NCBI GenBank assembly: GCA_014804695.1
Contig: JAAUZJ010000038.1
Location: 1 to 64,000 of the forward strand
DNA length: 64,000 nucleotides
Reading direction: 5' to 3'
From: Lachnospiraceae bacterium
Lineage (GTDB): Bacteria; Bacillota; Clostridia; Lachnospirales; Lachnospiraceae
A model generated the notes under the pieces. It was not told where the DNA came from and did no database searches. It worked only from the letters and a program-made list of their open reading frames with translations. The position numbers were made by a program, and so were the translations under genes. This document shows positions 8,201 through 17,289 of the stretch, one piece after another. How positions within the stretch are numbered: the first letter of the stretch is position 1; each line of letters opens with the position of its first letter.

Positions 8201-10066
8201 ATGTTTTTGGAAAAAATAGAAAAAACCAATGACATTAAGGATATTGGGGCAGAGAATTATAATGCACTGGCTGAAGAAATCAGGGAGTTTTTGATTCAGA
8301 CCATAAGTGTGACCGGAGGGCATCTTGGCTCTAATCTGGGAGCCGTAGAGCTTACCATGGCACTGCATTTATTTTTGAATCTTCCGGAAGATAAGATCAT
8401 ATGGGATGTAGGGCATCAGTCATATACTCATAAAATTCTTACCGGAAGAAGGGATGGATTTATAAACCTACGCAAGTATGGCGGAATAAGCGGTTTTCCA
8501 AAGCGAAAGGAAAGCGATTGCGACAGCTTTGATACGGGGCACAGTTCTACTTCAATTTCGGCAGGACTTGGCATGGTTAAGGCAAGGGATATAAAAGGTG
8601 AAAAAAATACTATAGTTTCGGTAATCGGGGACGGCTCGCTTACAGGCGGCATGGCATATGAAGCCTTAAATAATGCCTCTCGTTTAGAGACTAATTTCAT
8701 CATTATACTGAATGATAATAATATGTCGATTTCCGAGAATGTAGGGGGCGTTTCCAAATATTTAAATAATATAAGAACCGCCGACATGTATCTGGACTTA
8801 AAAGAGGGCGTTTACAATTCACTGCATGGCAAGTCAAAGTACGGTGATAAAGTAGTATCGCAGATTCGGCGTGCTAAGAGCAGTTTTAAGCATCTGATAG
8901 TCCCTGGAATGTTTTTTGAAGATATGGGAATTACATATTTAGGGCCGGTGGACGGTCATAATATTCCGGAAATGCTGCGTATGTTAAAAGAGGCCAGAAA
9001 GGTCAGAGGCGCCGTACTTATTCATGCAATTACACAAAAGGGAAGGGGATACGGACCGGCGGAGCGTCATCCGGCGAGATTTCATGGTGCGGAACCCTTT
9101 GACATTGAGACAGGAATACCGAGCAAACCAAGGACTAAAGCTAACTATACGGATATCTTTTCTACGGTTATGTGCAAACTTGGACAAAGAGATGAGAATG
9201 TGGTGGCAATTACGGCAGCAATGCCGGATGGAACGGGACTTAAAAGGTTCCGTAATATGTATCCGGAACGCTTTTTTGATGTGGGCATAGCGGAAGAACA
9301 TGCGGTTACATTTGCAGCAGGACTTGCTGCGGGGGGACTTAAACCTATTGTGGCGGTATATTCTTCATTTTTGCAAAGAGCTTACGACCAGATCTTACAT
9401 GATGTCTGTCTGCAAAACCTACCGGTTGTCTTTGCTATTGATAGGGCAGGTTTAGTTGGGAGCGACGGAGAAACCCATCAGGGAATTTTTGATCTATCTT
9501 ATCTTTCCTCCATCCCTAATATGCATATTATGGCGCCTAAGAACAAATGGGAACTTTCCGATATGATTAAATTTGCTATTTTCTATTCTGCGCCGTTTGC
9601 AATACGTTATCCTCGGGGTGAGGCTTTTGATGGACTGCAGGACTACAGGGAACCTATTGTTTATGGTAAGAGTGAAAGCATTTATGAGGAAAAAGATATC
9701 ATGCTCCTTGCCGTAGGAAGCATGGTGAAGGTGGCATTGGACGTGCGGACTAAACTTAAAGAAATGGGATATTCCTGTTCTTTGACTAACGCGAGATTTG
9801 TTAAACCTATTGACGAAGATGCGGTGAAAAAAGCCTGTGATGGGCATAAACTGATTGTAACAATGGAAGAAAACGTAGCAAGTGGAGGCTTTGGCGAGAA
9901 AGTCAGGGAGTATGTGTACGGTCTTGATAATGATTCTAAGGTAATCTGCATTGCACTTCCCGACGAATACGTAGAGCATGGCAATGTGGAACTATTAAAA
10001 CAGGAAACCGGCATAGATGCAGATTCTATTGTTAAAAAAATAACAAATGAATGTAAAACAATGTAG
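8201..10066 (+). CDS. dxs: 1-deoxy-D-xylulose-5-phosphate synthase
   Basis: Thiamine-diphosphate enzyme joining pyruvate and glyceraldehyde-3-phosphate, the entry step of the MEP isoprenoid pathway. TPP-binding GDGSLTGGMAYEALNNA with ILNDNNMSIS, then the transketolase-like pyrimidine domain (FDVGIAEEHAVTFAAGLA) and the C-terminal transketolase domain. Length 621, normal. ATG 8201 follows AAAGGTGA at 6 bases; in-frame GTG 8192 lies within that ribosome site. An MEP pathway is therefore expected in this organism. Confidence 0.96.
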   Translation: MFLEKIEKTNDIKDIGAENYNALAEEIREFLIQTISVTGGHLGSNLGAVELTMALHLFLNLPEDKIIWDVGHQSYTHKILTGRRDGFINLRKYGGISGFPKRKESDCDSFDTGHSSTSISAGLGMVKARDIKGEKNTIVSVIGDGSLTGGMAYEALNNASRLETNFIIILNDNNMSISENVGGVSKYLNNIRTADMYLDLKEGVYNSLHGKSKYGDKVVSQIRRAKSSFKHLIVPGMFFEDMGITYLGPVDGHNIPEMLRMLKEARKVRGAVLIHAITQKGRGYGPAERHPARFHGAEPFDIETGIPSKPRTKANYTDIFSTVMCKLGQRDENVVAITAAMPDGTGLKRFRNMYPERFFDVGIAEEHAVTFAAGLAAGGLKPIVAVYSSFLQRAYDQILHDVCLQNLPVVFAIDRAGLVGSDGETHQGIFDLSYLSSIPNMHIMAPKNKWELSDMIKFAIFYSAPFAIRYPRGEAFDGLQDYREPIVYGKSESIYEEKDIMLLAVGSMVKVALDVRTKLKEMGYSCSLTNARFVKPIDEDAVKKACDGHKLIVTMEENVASGGFGEKVREYVYGLDNDSKVICIALPDEYVEHGNVELLKQETGIDADSIVKKITNECKTM

Positions 10067-10139
10067 CAAAAACTATGCATGCAAAACAATGTAAGCTAAA
10101 GCTATATAAGCATATGTGGATTATATATTGGGTATTTAA

Positions 10140-11012
10140 ATGAAAGAAAGATTAGATGTGATGCTTGTTAAGAAAGGATTGGCGCCCTCAAGGGAAAAGG
10201 CCAAAGCCATCATAATGACAGGCAGTGTTTTTGTAGACGGACAGCGGGAGGATAAGGCCGGAACCGCGTTTGAAGAGGAAAAAGTTCATATAGAGGTACG
10301 GGGAGAGGCTCCTAAATATGTAAGCAGGGGCGGTCTTAAGCTGGAAAAGGCAATGCAGGAGTTTCCCATAGACCTAACGGATGCCGTCTGCATGGATATA
10401 GGGGCGTCTACCGGCGGATTTACCGACTGTATGCTGCAAAATGGGGCAGTAAAGGTTTATTCGGTGGATGTAGGGCATGGACAGTTAGTCTGGAAGCTGC
10501 GTAACGACGAGCGGGTTGTATGTATGGAGAAAACTAACTTCCGCTATATGCAGCCTGAGGATATTGAGGATCGGCTGGATTTTGCCTCCGTGGACGTTTC
10601 TTTTATTTCCCTGACTAAGATTCTGATCCCGGCGAGGAATTTATTGAAAAATAATGCAAAAATGGTCTGTCTTATCAAACCCCAATTTGAAGCTGGAAAA
10701 GAAAAAGTTGGAAAAAAGGGAGTTGTCAGGGAACCTGAGATTCATGAAGAGGTCATAGGAAAGATAATTACCTATGCTGATATGATAGGATTTGAAATAA
10801 AAGGACTTTCTTATTCGCCGATCAAGGGGCCGGAAGGAAACATTGAGTATCTGGTTTTTCTTGAAAAAAGAGAAAACATTAAGGAAGAAATTGTCTCTCT
10901 TACAGAGTCGGAGGCTGAAGCAAAGCTGCAAGGACTTCTTAATAATGATATTGATATGAGTGATAATGATATTACGGATATTGTATATAGGGCACATCAG
11001 GAATTAGATTAA
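10140..11012 (+). CDS. tlyA: TlyA family rRNA (cytidine-2'-O)-methyltransferase / hemolysin-like
   Basis: N-terminal S4 RNA-binding domain (RLDVMLVKKGLAPSREKAK, residues 3-60), then a FtsJ/RrmJ-type methyltransferase with the SAM site VCMDIGASTGGFTDCML and the conserved DFASVDVSFISL. The family methylates 2'-OH of cytidines in 16S/23S rRNA in actinobacteria; the target in Clostridia is not certain. Length 290 is slightly long because of a C-terminal acidic tail (about residues 255-290). The conserved string with nadK and recN supports the call. Ribosome site weak; 73 bases separate it from dxs. Confidence 0.88.
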   Translation: MKERLDVMLVKKGLAPSREKAKAIIMTGSVFVDGQREDKAGTAFEEEKVHIEVRGEAPKYVSRGGLKLEKAMQEFPIDLTDAVCMDIGASTGGFTDCMLQNGAVKVYSVDVGHGQLVWKLRNDERVVCMEKTNFRYMQPEDIEDRLDFASVDVSFISLTKILIPARNLLKNNAKMVCLIKPQFEAGKEKVGKKGVVREPEIHEEVIGKIITYADMIGFEIKGLSYSPIKGPEGNIEYLVFLEKRENIKEEIVSLTESEAEAKLQGLLNNDIDMSDNDITDIVYRAHQELD

Positions 11013-11030
11013 AAACGGAGTATAAATTTA

Positions 11031-11834
11031 ATGAAAAACATTTTTCTTATTACAAATAAAGAAAAAGATCCTGAGTATAGTTATACTGATAAAATTAAGT
11101 CATATTTAGGCGCGCATGGGGTTGATGTTGTTTCTCATATGTCCGAAGCGGACTGTGTGATCGTACTTGGCGGGGATGGAACGCTGCTTAAAGCAGCAAG
11201 GGATATGATAGAATACGAAATTCCGTTACTTGGCATCAATCTTGGAACTCTTGGATACTTAGCGGAGGTGGAAAGCGGCAATATTGAGCAGGCGCTTGAT
11301 AAGCTTTTAACAGACAAGTATACAAGGGAAGAGAGAATGATGCTTTCCGGTACGGTTTTTCATAAGGGAAAAGAAGTAATACATGATTTTGCGCTTAATG
11401 ATATTGTAATTGCCAGATGCGGCTCTTTACAGATGCTCAAATTTAATATTTATGTAAATGGACGATTTTTGAATGGATACAGTGCAGACGGGATAATAGT
11501 GGCAACGCCAACCGGTTCCACCGGCTATAATATGTCTGCGGGCGGCCCAATCGTTGAGCCGTCGGCAAGTCTTATTCTGCTGACACCGATATGTCCGCAT
11601 ACGCTCAATACCAGAAGTATTGTATTATCGCCGGAAGATGAGGTTGTTATCGATATTCCGACAGGAAGGGAACGTGCTGTGCAGACTGTGGAAGCTAATT
11701 TTGACGGAACCCAGAATGTTACCTTGCAGACCGGAGATCGTATAGTTATAAAAAAAGCGTCTAAAACAACCGGAATACTTAAGCTCAATACGGAAAGTTT
11801 TTTGGAAATACTGCATAAGAAGATGGCAGATTAA
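11031..11834 (+). CDS. nadK: NAD(+) kinase
   Basis: ATP-dependent phosphorylation of NAD to NADP. GGDGTLLKAAR (residues about 46-56), NLGTLGYLAE and the diacylglycerol-kinase-like NAD-binding motif ATPTGSTGYNMSAGGPIVEP are all present. Length 267. It begins 18 bases after tlyA. In many Clostridia argR follows nadK; here recN starts 23 bases downstream and no ArgR-like frame exists between them. Confidence 0.95.
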   Translation: MKNIFLITNKEKDPEYSYTDKIKSYLGAHGVDVVSHMSEADCVIVLGGDGTLLKAARDMIEYEIPLLGINLGTLGYLAEVESGNIEQALDKLLTDKYTREERMMLSGTVFHKGKEVIHDFALNDIVIARCGSLQMLKFNIYVNGRFLNGYSADGIIVATPTGSTGYNMSAGGPIVEPSASLILLTPICPHTLNTRSIVLSPEDEVVIDIPTGRERAVQTVEANFDGTQNVTLQTGDRIVIKKASKTTGILKLNTESFLEILHKKMAD

Positions 11835-11857
11835 GGCTGCCAAAGGGGACAGGGAAT

Positions 11858-13543
11858 ATGTTAATAAGCCTGCATGTGAAAAATCTTGCTTTAATTGATG
11901 AAACCGAAGTATATTTTGGAAACGGACTGAACATAATGACGGGAGAGACCGGAGCCGGTAAATCTATTATTATCGGTTCCGTTAACCTTGCACTTGGAGC
12001 CAAGGCAGATAAAGATATGATACGTACCGGCGCAGATTATGCGCTTGTAGAGCTGGTATTTCAAGTTGAAAAAAAAGAACAGCTTGATAAAATACGCCGT
12101 ATGGAGCTTCCGGTTGACGATGATGGCACAATAATTCTGCAAAGAAGGATCATGTCCGGCAAATCGGTATGCAAAGTCGGCGGAGAATCAGTCAGTCTAA
12201 AGCAGGTTAAGGCGCTTGCGGAAATACTGATTGATATACATGGACAGCATGAACATCAATCGCTGCTTTCAGAAGTAAAGCAATTGGAAATTCTGGACTA
12301 TTATTCCGGAGAAGAACTGGTTGAAAGAAAGAAGCAGCTTAAGGATTGCTATGAAAAATATAAAGAAGTGACAAAAGAGCTTTCACAGAACGATGTAGAT
12401 GAAGAAACCAGAAAAAGGGAGGTTTCCCTTGCCGAATTTGAAGCTGCGGAAATAAGTGCGGCAGAACTTGAAATAGGAGAAGATGAGGAATTACAGAAAA
12501 TCTATCAGAAACTTTTAAATGCACAGAAAATACAGGAAGCCGTAACAACAGCGTACCAGATGAGCGGGTATGATAACGGCGGAGCCGGAGATGCTATCGG
12601 CAGGGCGATTAAAGAAATACGTTCAGTCGTTAATTTTGATGAGACATTAGAGGAATTTGAGAAACAGCTTCTGGACATTGACAGTTTACTGAATGATTAT
12701 AACAGGGCTGCAGCGGATTATCTTTCTGAGGCAGGCTTTGACGCAGAACTATTTGATAAGGTTGAAAAGAGGCTGGATGTAATCAATCATCTTAAGTCAA
12801 AATATGGCAATTCAATTGGAGAAATTCTTGCATATTATGAAAAATTGCAGGAAAAACTGGAAATGTATCAAAATTATGACGAATACAGACAGCAGCTTGA
12901 ACAAAAAGAGAAAAATCTAAAGACAGAACTTATTAAATTGTGTGACAGCGTATCCAAAATACGTAAAAAAAGCGCTGAAAACCTTGCGGATTCCATGAAA
13001 AAAGCCCTGGTAGACCTTAATTTTATAGATGTGGAATTTGAAATAAAGATTGATTCGTCTGAGGATAGAATAGGGGCTGATGGTTACGATCAGGCGGCAT
13101 TTATGATATCCACTAATCCCGGAGAGGCTTTGCGTGCGCTCTCGCAGGTTGCAAGCGGCGGCGAATTATCCAGGATCATGCTTGCCCTTAAGACGGTTCT
13201 TGCGGATAAGGACGAGATAGAGACTTTGATCTTTGATGAAATTGATACCGGAATCAGCGGTAAGACCGCATGGAAGGTATCGGAAAAAATGGGTATTCTC
13301 GGTCAGAAACACCAGTTGATCTGCATTACGCACCTGCCACAGATTGCGGCAATGGCGGATACGCATTTTTTGATAGAGAAATCACTGAAAGACGAGCGTA
13401 CAATTACACAGATCTGCGAGCTGGATGATGAAAGAAGCATTGAGGAGCTTGCAAGAATGTTGGGCGGCGCCGCTATTACCGAGAACGTATTGAATAATGC
13501 AAAAGAAATGAAAGATTTGGCAGCAAAATCAAAGCAATATTAA
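11858..13543 (+). CDS. recN: DNA repair protein RecN
   Basis: SMC-like ATPase recruited early to double-strand breaks. Walker A GETGAGKSII (about residues 29-38), a central coiled coil (about 150-370), ABC signature ASGGELSRIMLALK and Walker B TLIFDEIDTGISG near the C-terminus. Length 561, normal. It is co-directional with nadK at 23 bases and is followed by a terminator, so it ends the asp23-to-recN run. Confidence 0.95.
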   Translation: MLISLHVKNLALIDETEVYFGNGLNIMTGETGAGKSIIIGSVNLALGAKADKDMIRTGADYALVELVFQVEKKEQLDKIRRMELPVDDDGTIILQRRIMSGKSVCKVGGESVSLKQVKALAEILIDIHGQHEHQSLLSEVKQLEILDYYSGEELVERKKQLKDCYEKYKEVTKELSQNDVDEETRKREVSLAEFEAAEISAAELEIGEDEELQKIYQKLLNAQKIQEAVTTAYQMSGYDNGGAGDAIGRAIKEIRSVVNFDETLEEFEKQLLDIDSLLNDYNRAAADYLSEAGFDAELFDKVEKRLDVINHLKSKYGNSIGEILAYYEKLQEKLEMYQNYDEYRQQLEQKEKNLKTELIKLCDSVSKIRKKSAENLADSMKKALVDLNFIDVEFEIKIDSSEDRIGADGYDQAAFMISTNPGEALRALSQVASGGELSRIMLALKTVLADKDEIETLIFDEIDTGISGKTAWKVSEKMGILGQKHQLICITHLPQIAAMADTHFLIEKSLKDERTITQICELDDERSIEELARMLGGAAITENVLNNAKEMKDLAAKSKQY

Positions 13544-13574
13544 ATTAAAATATAAGATTTTTCACATAATAAAA

Positions 13575-13606
13575 AGGACATACTTATTTATGTATGTTCT
13601 TTTTTG
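13575..13606 (+). terminator. Rho-independent terminator after recN
   Basis: AGGACATAC and GTATGTTCT pair over about 8 bp around TTATTTAT, followed by a run of six T (13600-13605). It separates recN from spoIVB. Confidence 0.85.
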
Positions 13607-13701
13607 TATGGCTTAAATTGCCTGTAATTATGAATGGAAATATGGAAATGCTCTATAACAGTACATCTGTAGCAGTGAAGTAGAAAGGATATAGATCAGG
13701 T

Positions 13702-14973
13702 ATGAGTGAATATAAATTAAAAAATTATCGTAGATTTTTATATATATTGCTTGCCGCGTCCACGATAGCGTTATTGACAGCGGTGTACATGGACTACTGG
13801 AAAAAGGTGCCTTCTACAATTAAAATCCGTGCAGGAGTTGAGCAGCAGCTTGATTTTCATGTGCCTGCATCCGGTGAAATATATCAGGAGGAAGCGGTAG
13901 AGAGTCTTTCTACCCAGGTAGAGAGTCTGCATGTAAATTTTTCAAAAGGCGTTACGCTTAAGGCCAATCAAATAGATAACTATGTTATGGATCTGAAGCT
14001 TTTTGGTATTATTCCTTATAAAAGCGTAGATATTCAGGTTATTCAGGATAAAATGCTGACTCCGTCAGGCCTTCCAATAGGAATTTACGTTAAGACTGAA
14101 GGTGTGTTGGTGGTTGGTATAGGAGAGTTTAAAAACGAAAAAGGAGATACCATCTCGCCGGCCAACTATATTTTGCAGGCGGGGGATTATATTCTGGATG
14201 TTAATGGAGAACGGGTAGAAAATAAGAAACAATTTATATCAATGGTGGAAAATTCAGGCGGCGAAGAAATGATCATGGGCATTAGAAGAAATGACGAAAT
14301 TACGGAGGTAAAAGTCAAACCCGAAGGAAATCAAAACGGTGAATGGAAGCTTGGCATATGGATTCGTGATAACGCCCAGGGTATCGGTACATTGACATAT
14401 ATAGACAATGACAACACTTTTGGCGCTCTTGGACATGGAATAAATGATGTCGATACTTCCACGCTCATGCAGCTTGAAGAAGGGACTTTATATAAGACGG
14501 AAATAGTAGGAATTACAAGAGGCAAAGACGGATCCCCCGGGGAGCTTACAGGTTATATTGAGTATGAAAATGAAAATATAATCGGGGAAATAACCCAAAA
14601 TACGGCAGAAGGAATATTCGGTGTGTGCAGCAATGAGATAACAGAACATACGTTCTACGAACCGATTCCGATCGCTCTAAAGCAGGAGGTGGAGATTGGC
14701 CCGGCGCAGATTATCTGTTCGGTAACCGGAGAACCTAAGTTTTACGACATAGAAATAGAGGAGCTTCATCTTGAAAATGATAATGTAAACAGAGGACTGG
14801 TAATAAAAATTACGGATGAAGAACTTTTGACACTCACAGGCGGCATAATACAGGGAATGAGCGGTTCGCCCATTATACAAAACGGTAAGTTAGTCGGTGC
14901 AGTAACTCACGTGCTTGTGCAGGATGCGGCAAGTGGATATGGGATTTTTATTGAGAATATGTTGGTGCAGTAA
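13702..14973 (+). CDS. spoIVB: SpoIVB serine peptidase (S55 family)
   Basis: Forespore-secreted protease that in Bacillus cleaves SpoIVFA to trigger pro-sigma-K processing. N-terminal membrane anchor RFLYILLAASTIALLTAVY, a PDZ domain (about residues 125-205), and the S55 peptidase with His245 in GALGHGINDVDT and Ser389 in QGMSGSPIIQ. Length 423 is normal and all catalytic motifs seem intact. GAAAGGAT precedes the ATG by about 11 bases. It sits directly before spo0A, as in other endospore formers, but here that spo0A is truncated. Confidence 0.93.
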   Translation: MSEYKLKNYRRFLYILLAASTIALLTAVYMDYWKKVPSTIKIRAGVEQQLDFHVPASGEIYQEEAVESLSTQVESLHVNFSKGVTLKANQIDNYVMDLKLFGIIPYKSVDIQVIQDKMLTPSGLPIGIYVKTEGVLVVGIGEFKNEKGDTISPANYILQAGDYILDVNGERVENKKQFISMVENSGGEEMIMGIRRNDEITEVKVKPEGNQNGEWKLGIWIRDNAQGIGTLTYIDNDNTFGALGHGINDVDTSTLMQLEEGTLYKTEIVGITRGKDGSPGELTGYIEYENENIIGEITQNTAEGIFGVCSNEITEHTFYEPIPIALKQEVEIGPAQIICSVTGEPKFYDIEIEELHLENDNVNRGLVIKITDEELLTLTGGIIQGMSGSPIIQNGKLVGAVTHVLVQDAASGYGIFIENMLVQ

Positions 14974-15000
14974 CAAAAAAATCCATGCGATGCATAAATC

Positions 15001-15029
15001 TTCCATAGAACCCTAGTATTGTTTATAAT
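15001..15029 (+). promoter_or_regulatory. Candidate sigma-A promoter upstream of spo0A
   Basis: TATAAT at 15024-15029 with a poor -35 (TTCCAT) at 17 bases. A second TATAAT occurs at 15098-15103 but is only 12 bases from the start codon. No consensus Spo0A box or clear sigma-H site was seen. A small hairpin (GGAAATAA/TTATTTCC, about 15046-15072) lies between the two. Confidence 0.3.
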
Positions 15030-15114
15030 ATTGGTAGCATAAAATGGAAATAAAAGGAAACTTGTTATTTCCGGAAAAAACTGTGGGAAATCTGCAGTAT
15101 AATGGGGGAATTTT

Positions 15115-15639
15115 ATGGAACAATTAAATTTAACTGTAACTAGAGACAACGAAAATGTGTATCAGATTCTGAATAATTTAATGAATGGAGATAAAGAATT
15201 TCAGATTATGATAACGGTGCCATCAAGCAGAAATGAGAATATGGAGAATGAAATAAAGGCGGCTGCCAAGCTTGATACTTCTCACGATCTTGAAAGAGAC
15301 GTTACAAATATGATACATGAAATCGGAGTACCCGCACATATTAAAGGATATCAATATCTTCGTGAGGCAATAATGATGTCAGTTGAAGATGTGGAAATGT
15401 TAGGATCGATCACCAAGATTTTATATCCTACCATTGCTGCTAAATACCAGACTACTCCAAGCAGGGTAGAGCGTGCTATAAGGCATGCTATTGAGGTTGC
15501 ATGGTCAAGAGGAAAGATGGAAACATTGGACGCACTCTTTGGATATACCATCAATACCGGAAAAGGAAAACCGACAAATTCGGAATTTATAGCGCTTATT
15601 GCGGATAAAATCCGCCTTCAGTACAGAAGTCTTTTTTAA
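15115..15639 (+). CDS. spo0A: Truncated Spo0A: DNA-binding domain with a mostly deleted receiver domain
   Basis: Residues 60-174 are a textbook Spo0A effector domain ([46 protein letters not shown]). The full-length family is about 260-275 residues with an N-terminal phospho-receiver; this one has 174. Residues 1-35 ([20 protein letters not shown]...) still resemble the first beta-alpha-beta of a Spo0A receiver, but the acidic pair (normally Asp-Asp) reads Arg10-Asp11. The segment that should hold the phosphorylated Asp, the Thr/Ser and the Lys is absent. The frame is open, GGGGGA precedes the ATG, and only 141 bases separate it from spoIVB, leaving no room for a separate receiver. Function without phosphorylation is inferred, not shown. 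Confidence 0.9.
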   Translation: MEQLNLTVTRDNENVYQILNNLMNGDKEFQIMITVPSSRNENMENEIKAAAKLDTSHDLERDVTNMIHEIGVPAHIKGYQYLREAIMMSVEDVEMLGSITKILYPTIAAKYQTTPSRVERAIRHAIEVAWSRGKMETLDALFGYTINTGKGKPTNSEFIALIADKIRLQYRSLF

Positions 15640-15701
15640 TAATGTGCTCCGAATAATACAATTAATGGAAATTAATCCTTTTATTACCTTGAAAAATGAT
15701 G

Positions 15702-15755
15702 TATAATAAACGCAAGCTGACGCTTGCGTTGACAGAATTACTTTGTAATTCTGTC
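15702..15755 (+). promoter_or_regulatory. glgA leader: TATAAT box and two back-to-back hairpins
   Basis: TATAAT at 15702-15707 is followed by a 9-bp stem AACGCAAGC/GCTTGCGTT (15709-15730, TGAC loop) and an 11-bp stem GACAGAATTAC/GTAATTCTGTC (15731-15755, TTT loop). No T-run follows, so they are probably a stable 5' leader rather than a terminator. They may equally be terminating structures of spo0A lacking a U-tract. Confidence 0.5.
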
Positions 15756-15813
15756 GAGAAAATATAGTAAGGGCTTAATTTTTCTATAAGAAGATTATTT
15801 GGAGGGTTATTTC

Positions 15814-17259
15814 ATGAAGAAGATTTTATTTGTTGCATCTGAGGGTGTGCCGTTTATCAAGACAGGCGGACTGGCGGATGTTGTTGGTTCACTGCCTAAA
15901 TGTATTGATAAAGAGTATTTTGATGTAAGGGTAATTCTTCCCAAATATACCTGTATGACACAGAAAATGAAAGACTTATTGCAGTACAGGACACATTTTT
16001 ATATGGACTTTCATTGGAGAAATGAGTATGTAGGTATCCTTGAGGCGGAAGTAGACGGCATAAAATACTATTTTGTTGATAATGAATCATTTTTTAACGG
16101 ATTTAAGCCATATAGTGATAATGCACTGTTTGAGATTGAGAAATATGCTTACTTTTGTAAGGCAGTTTTATCAATCCTTCCGGTAATTGATTTCAGACCT
16201 GACCTTATCCATTGCCATGACTGGCAGACAGGACTTATTCCGGTATATTTAAAAGAAAGATTCCAGGGCGGGGAATTTTACCGCGGAATCAAGACTGTAA
16301 TGACTATTCACAATCTGAAATTCCAGGGTAAATGGAGTGTGAAGGAAGTACAGGAGATCACCGGACTTCCGAGTTATTTCTTTACAGCAGATAAACTGGA
16401 AGCATACAAAGATGCCAACCTTTTAAAAGGCGGTATTGTATATTCAGATGCTATTACAACCGTAAGTGATACCTATGCGGAAGAGATTAAGACCGCATTT
16501 TACGGAGAAGGCTTAAATGGCTTGCTTTGCGCAAGAGCCAATGATCTACGCGGTATTGTAAACGGCATTGATTATGATGACTTTAATCCTGAAACGGATA
16601 AAAATATTGACTTTCCATATAATGCAGTGAATTTCCGTAAGGAGAAAATTAAAAATAAACGTGCGCTGCAGGCTGAACTTGGTCTTACCCAGGATGACAA
16701 GACAATGATGATCGGTATTGTTTCAAGGCTCACCGGCCAAAAAGGTTTTGATTTAATAGCATATGTTATGGATGAACTTTGCAATGATAATGTTCAGATC
16801 GTTGTACTTGGTACCGGTGAAGAGCAGTATGAGAATATGTTCCGTCATTTTGACTGGAAGTATCATGGCAAGGTATCTGCTAATATTTATTACTCTGATG
16901 CTTTGTCCCATAAGATATATGCGGCAAGTGACGCCTTTCTTATGCCGTCGCTGTTTGAGCCATGCGGTTTAAGCCAGCTTATGTCACTTCGCTACGGAAC
17001 GATACCGATCGTGCGTGAAACAGGCGGTCTTAAAGATACCGTACAGCCCTATAATGAGTATGAGAGCAGCGGTACTGGCTTTAGTTTCGTAAATTATAAT
17101 GCGCATGAGATGTTGAGTACGATTCGTTATGCGGAGTCAATATATTATGATAAGAAGAGAGAATGGAACAAGATAGTTGACCGCGCCATGGCATCAGACT
17201 TTTCATGGTATGTGTCCGCTAAGAAGTATCAGGAAATGTATGACTGGCTGATAGGATAA
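15814..17259 (+). CDS. glgA: Glycogen synthase (GT5, ADP-glucose type)
   Basis: Transfers glucose from ADP-glucose to alpha-1,4-glucan. N-terminal GT5 domain with the ADP-glucose loop KTGGLADVVGSLPK (residues about 16-29) and a C-terminal GT-B half with PSLFEPCGLSQLMSLRYGT and RETGGLKDTV. Length 481, normal. ATG 15814 is placed by GGAGGG (15801-15806). No glgB, glgC, glgD or glgP is nearby, so it is not part of a local glycogen operon; MurJ/YtgP-like gene follows at 30 bases. Confidence 0.94.
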   Translation: MKKILFVASEGVPFIKTGGLADVVGSLPKCIDKEYFDVRVILPKYTCMTQKMKDLLQYRTHFYMDFHWRNEYVGILEAEVDGIKYYFVDNESFFNGFKPYSDNALFEIEKYAYFCKAVLSILPVIDFRPDLIHCHDWQTGLIPVYLKERFQGGEFYRGIKTVMTIHNLKFQGKWSVKEVQEITGLPSYFFTADKLEAYKDANLLKGGIVYSDAITTVSDTYAEEIKTAFYGEGLNGLLCARANDLRGIVNGIDYDDFNPETDKNIDFPYNAVNFRKEKIKNKRALQAELGLTQDDKTMMIGIVSRLTGQKGFDLIAYVMDELCNDNVQIVVLGTGEEQYENMFRHFDWKYHGKVSANIYYSDALSHKIYAASDAFLMPSLFEPCGLSQLMSLRYGTIPIVRETGGLKDTVQPYNEYESSGTGFSFVNYNAHEMLSTIRYAESIYYDKKREWNKIVDRAMASDFSWYVSAKKYQEMYDWLIG

Positions 17260-17289
17260 TTCGGAAAGTAGTAAGGACGGAATCTAAAC

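Noticed and set aside
9024-9290. 88-codon forward frame inside dxs
   Set aside because: Lies wholly in the dxs gene in another frame, Arg-rich and without ribosome site.
15046-15090. Sigma-H promoter of spo0A
   Set aside because: AAAGGAAAC and GGAAAAA boxes are present at roughly suitable spacing, but the -10 does not match GAAT well enough to claim.
14974-15114. Missing Spo0A receiver encoded just upstream by a frameshift
   Set aside because: Only 141 bases lie between spoIVB and the ATG, too short for a receiver, and no receiver motifs appear in any frame there.
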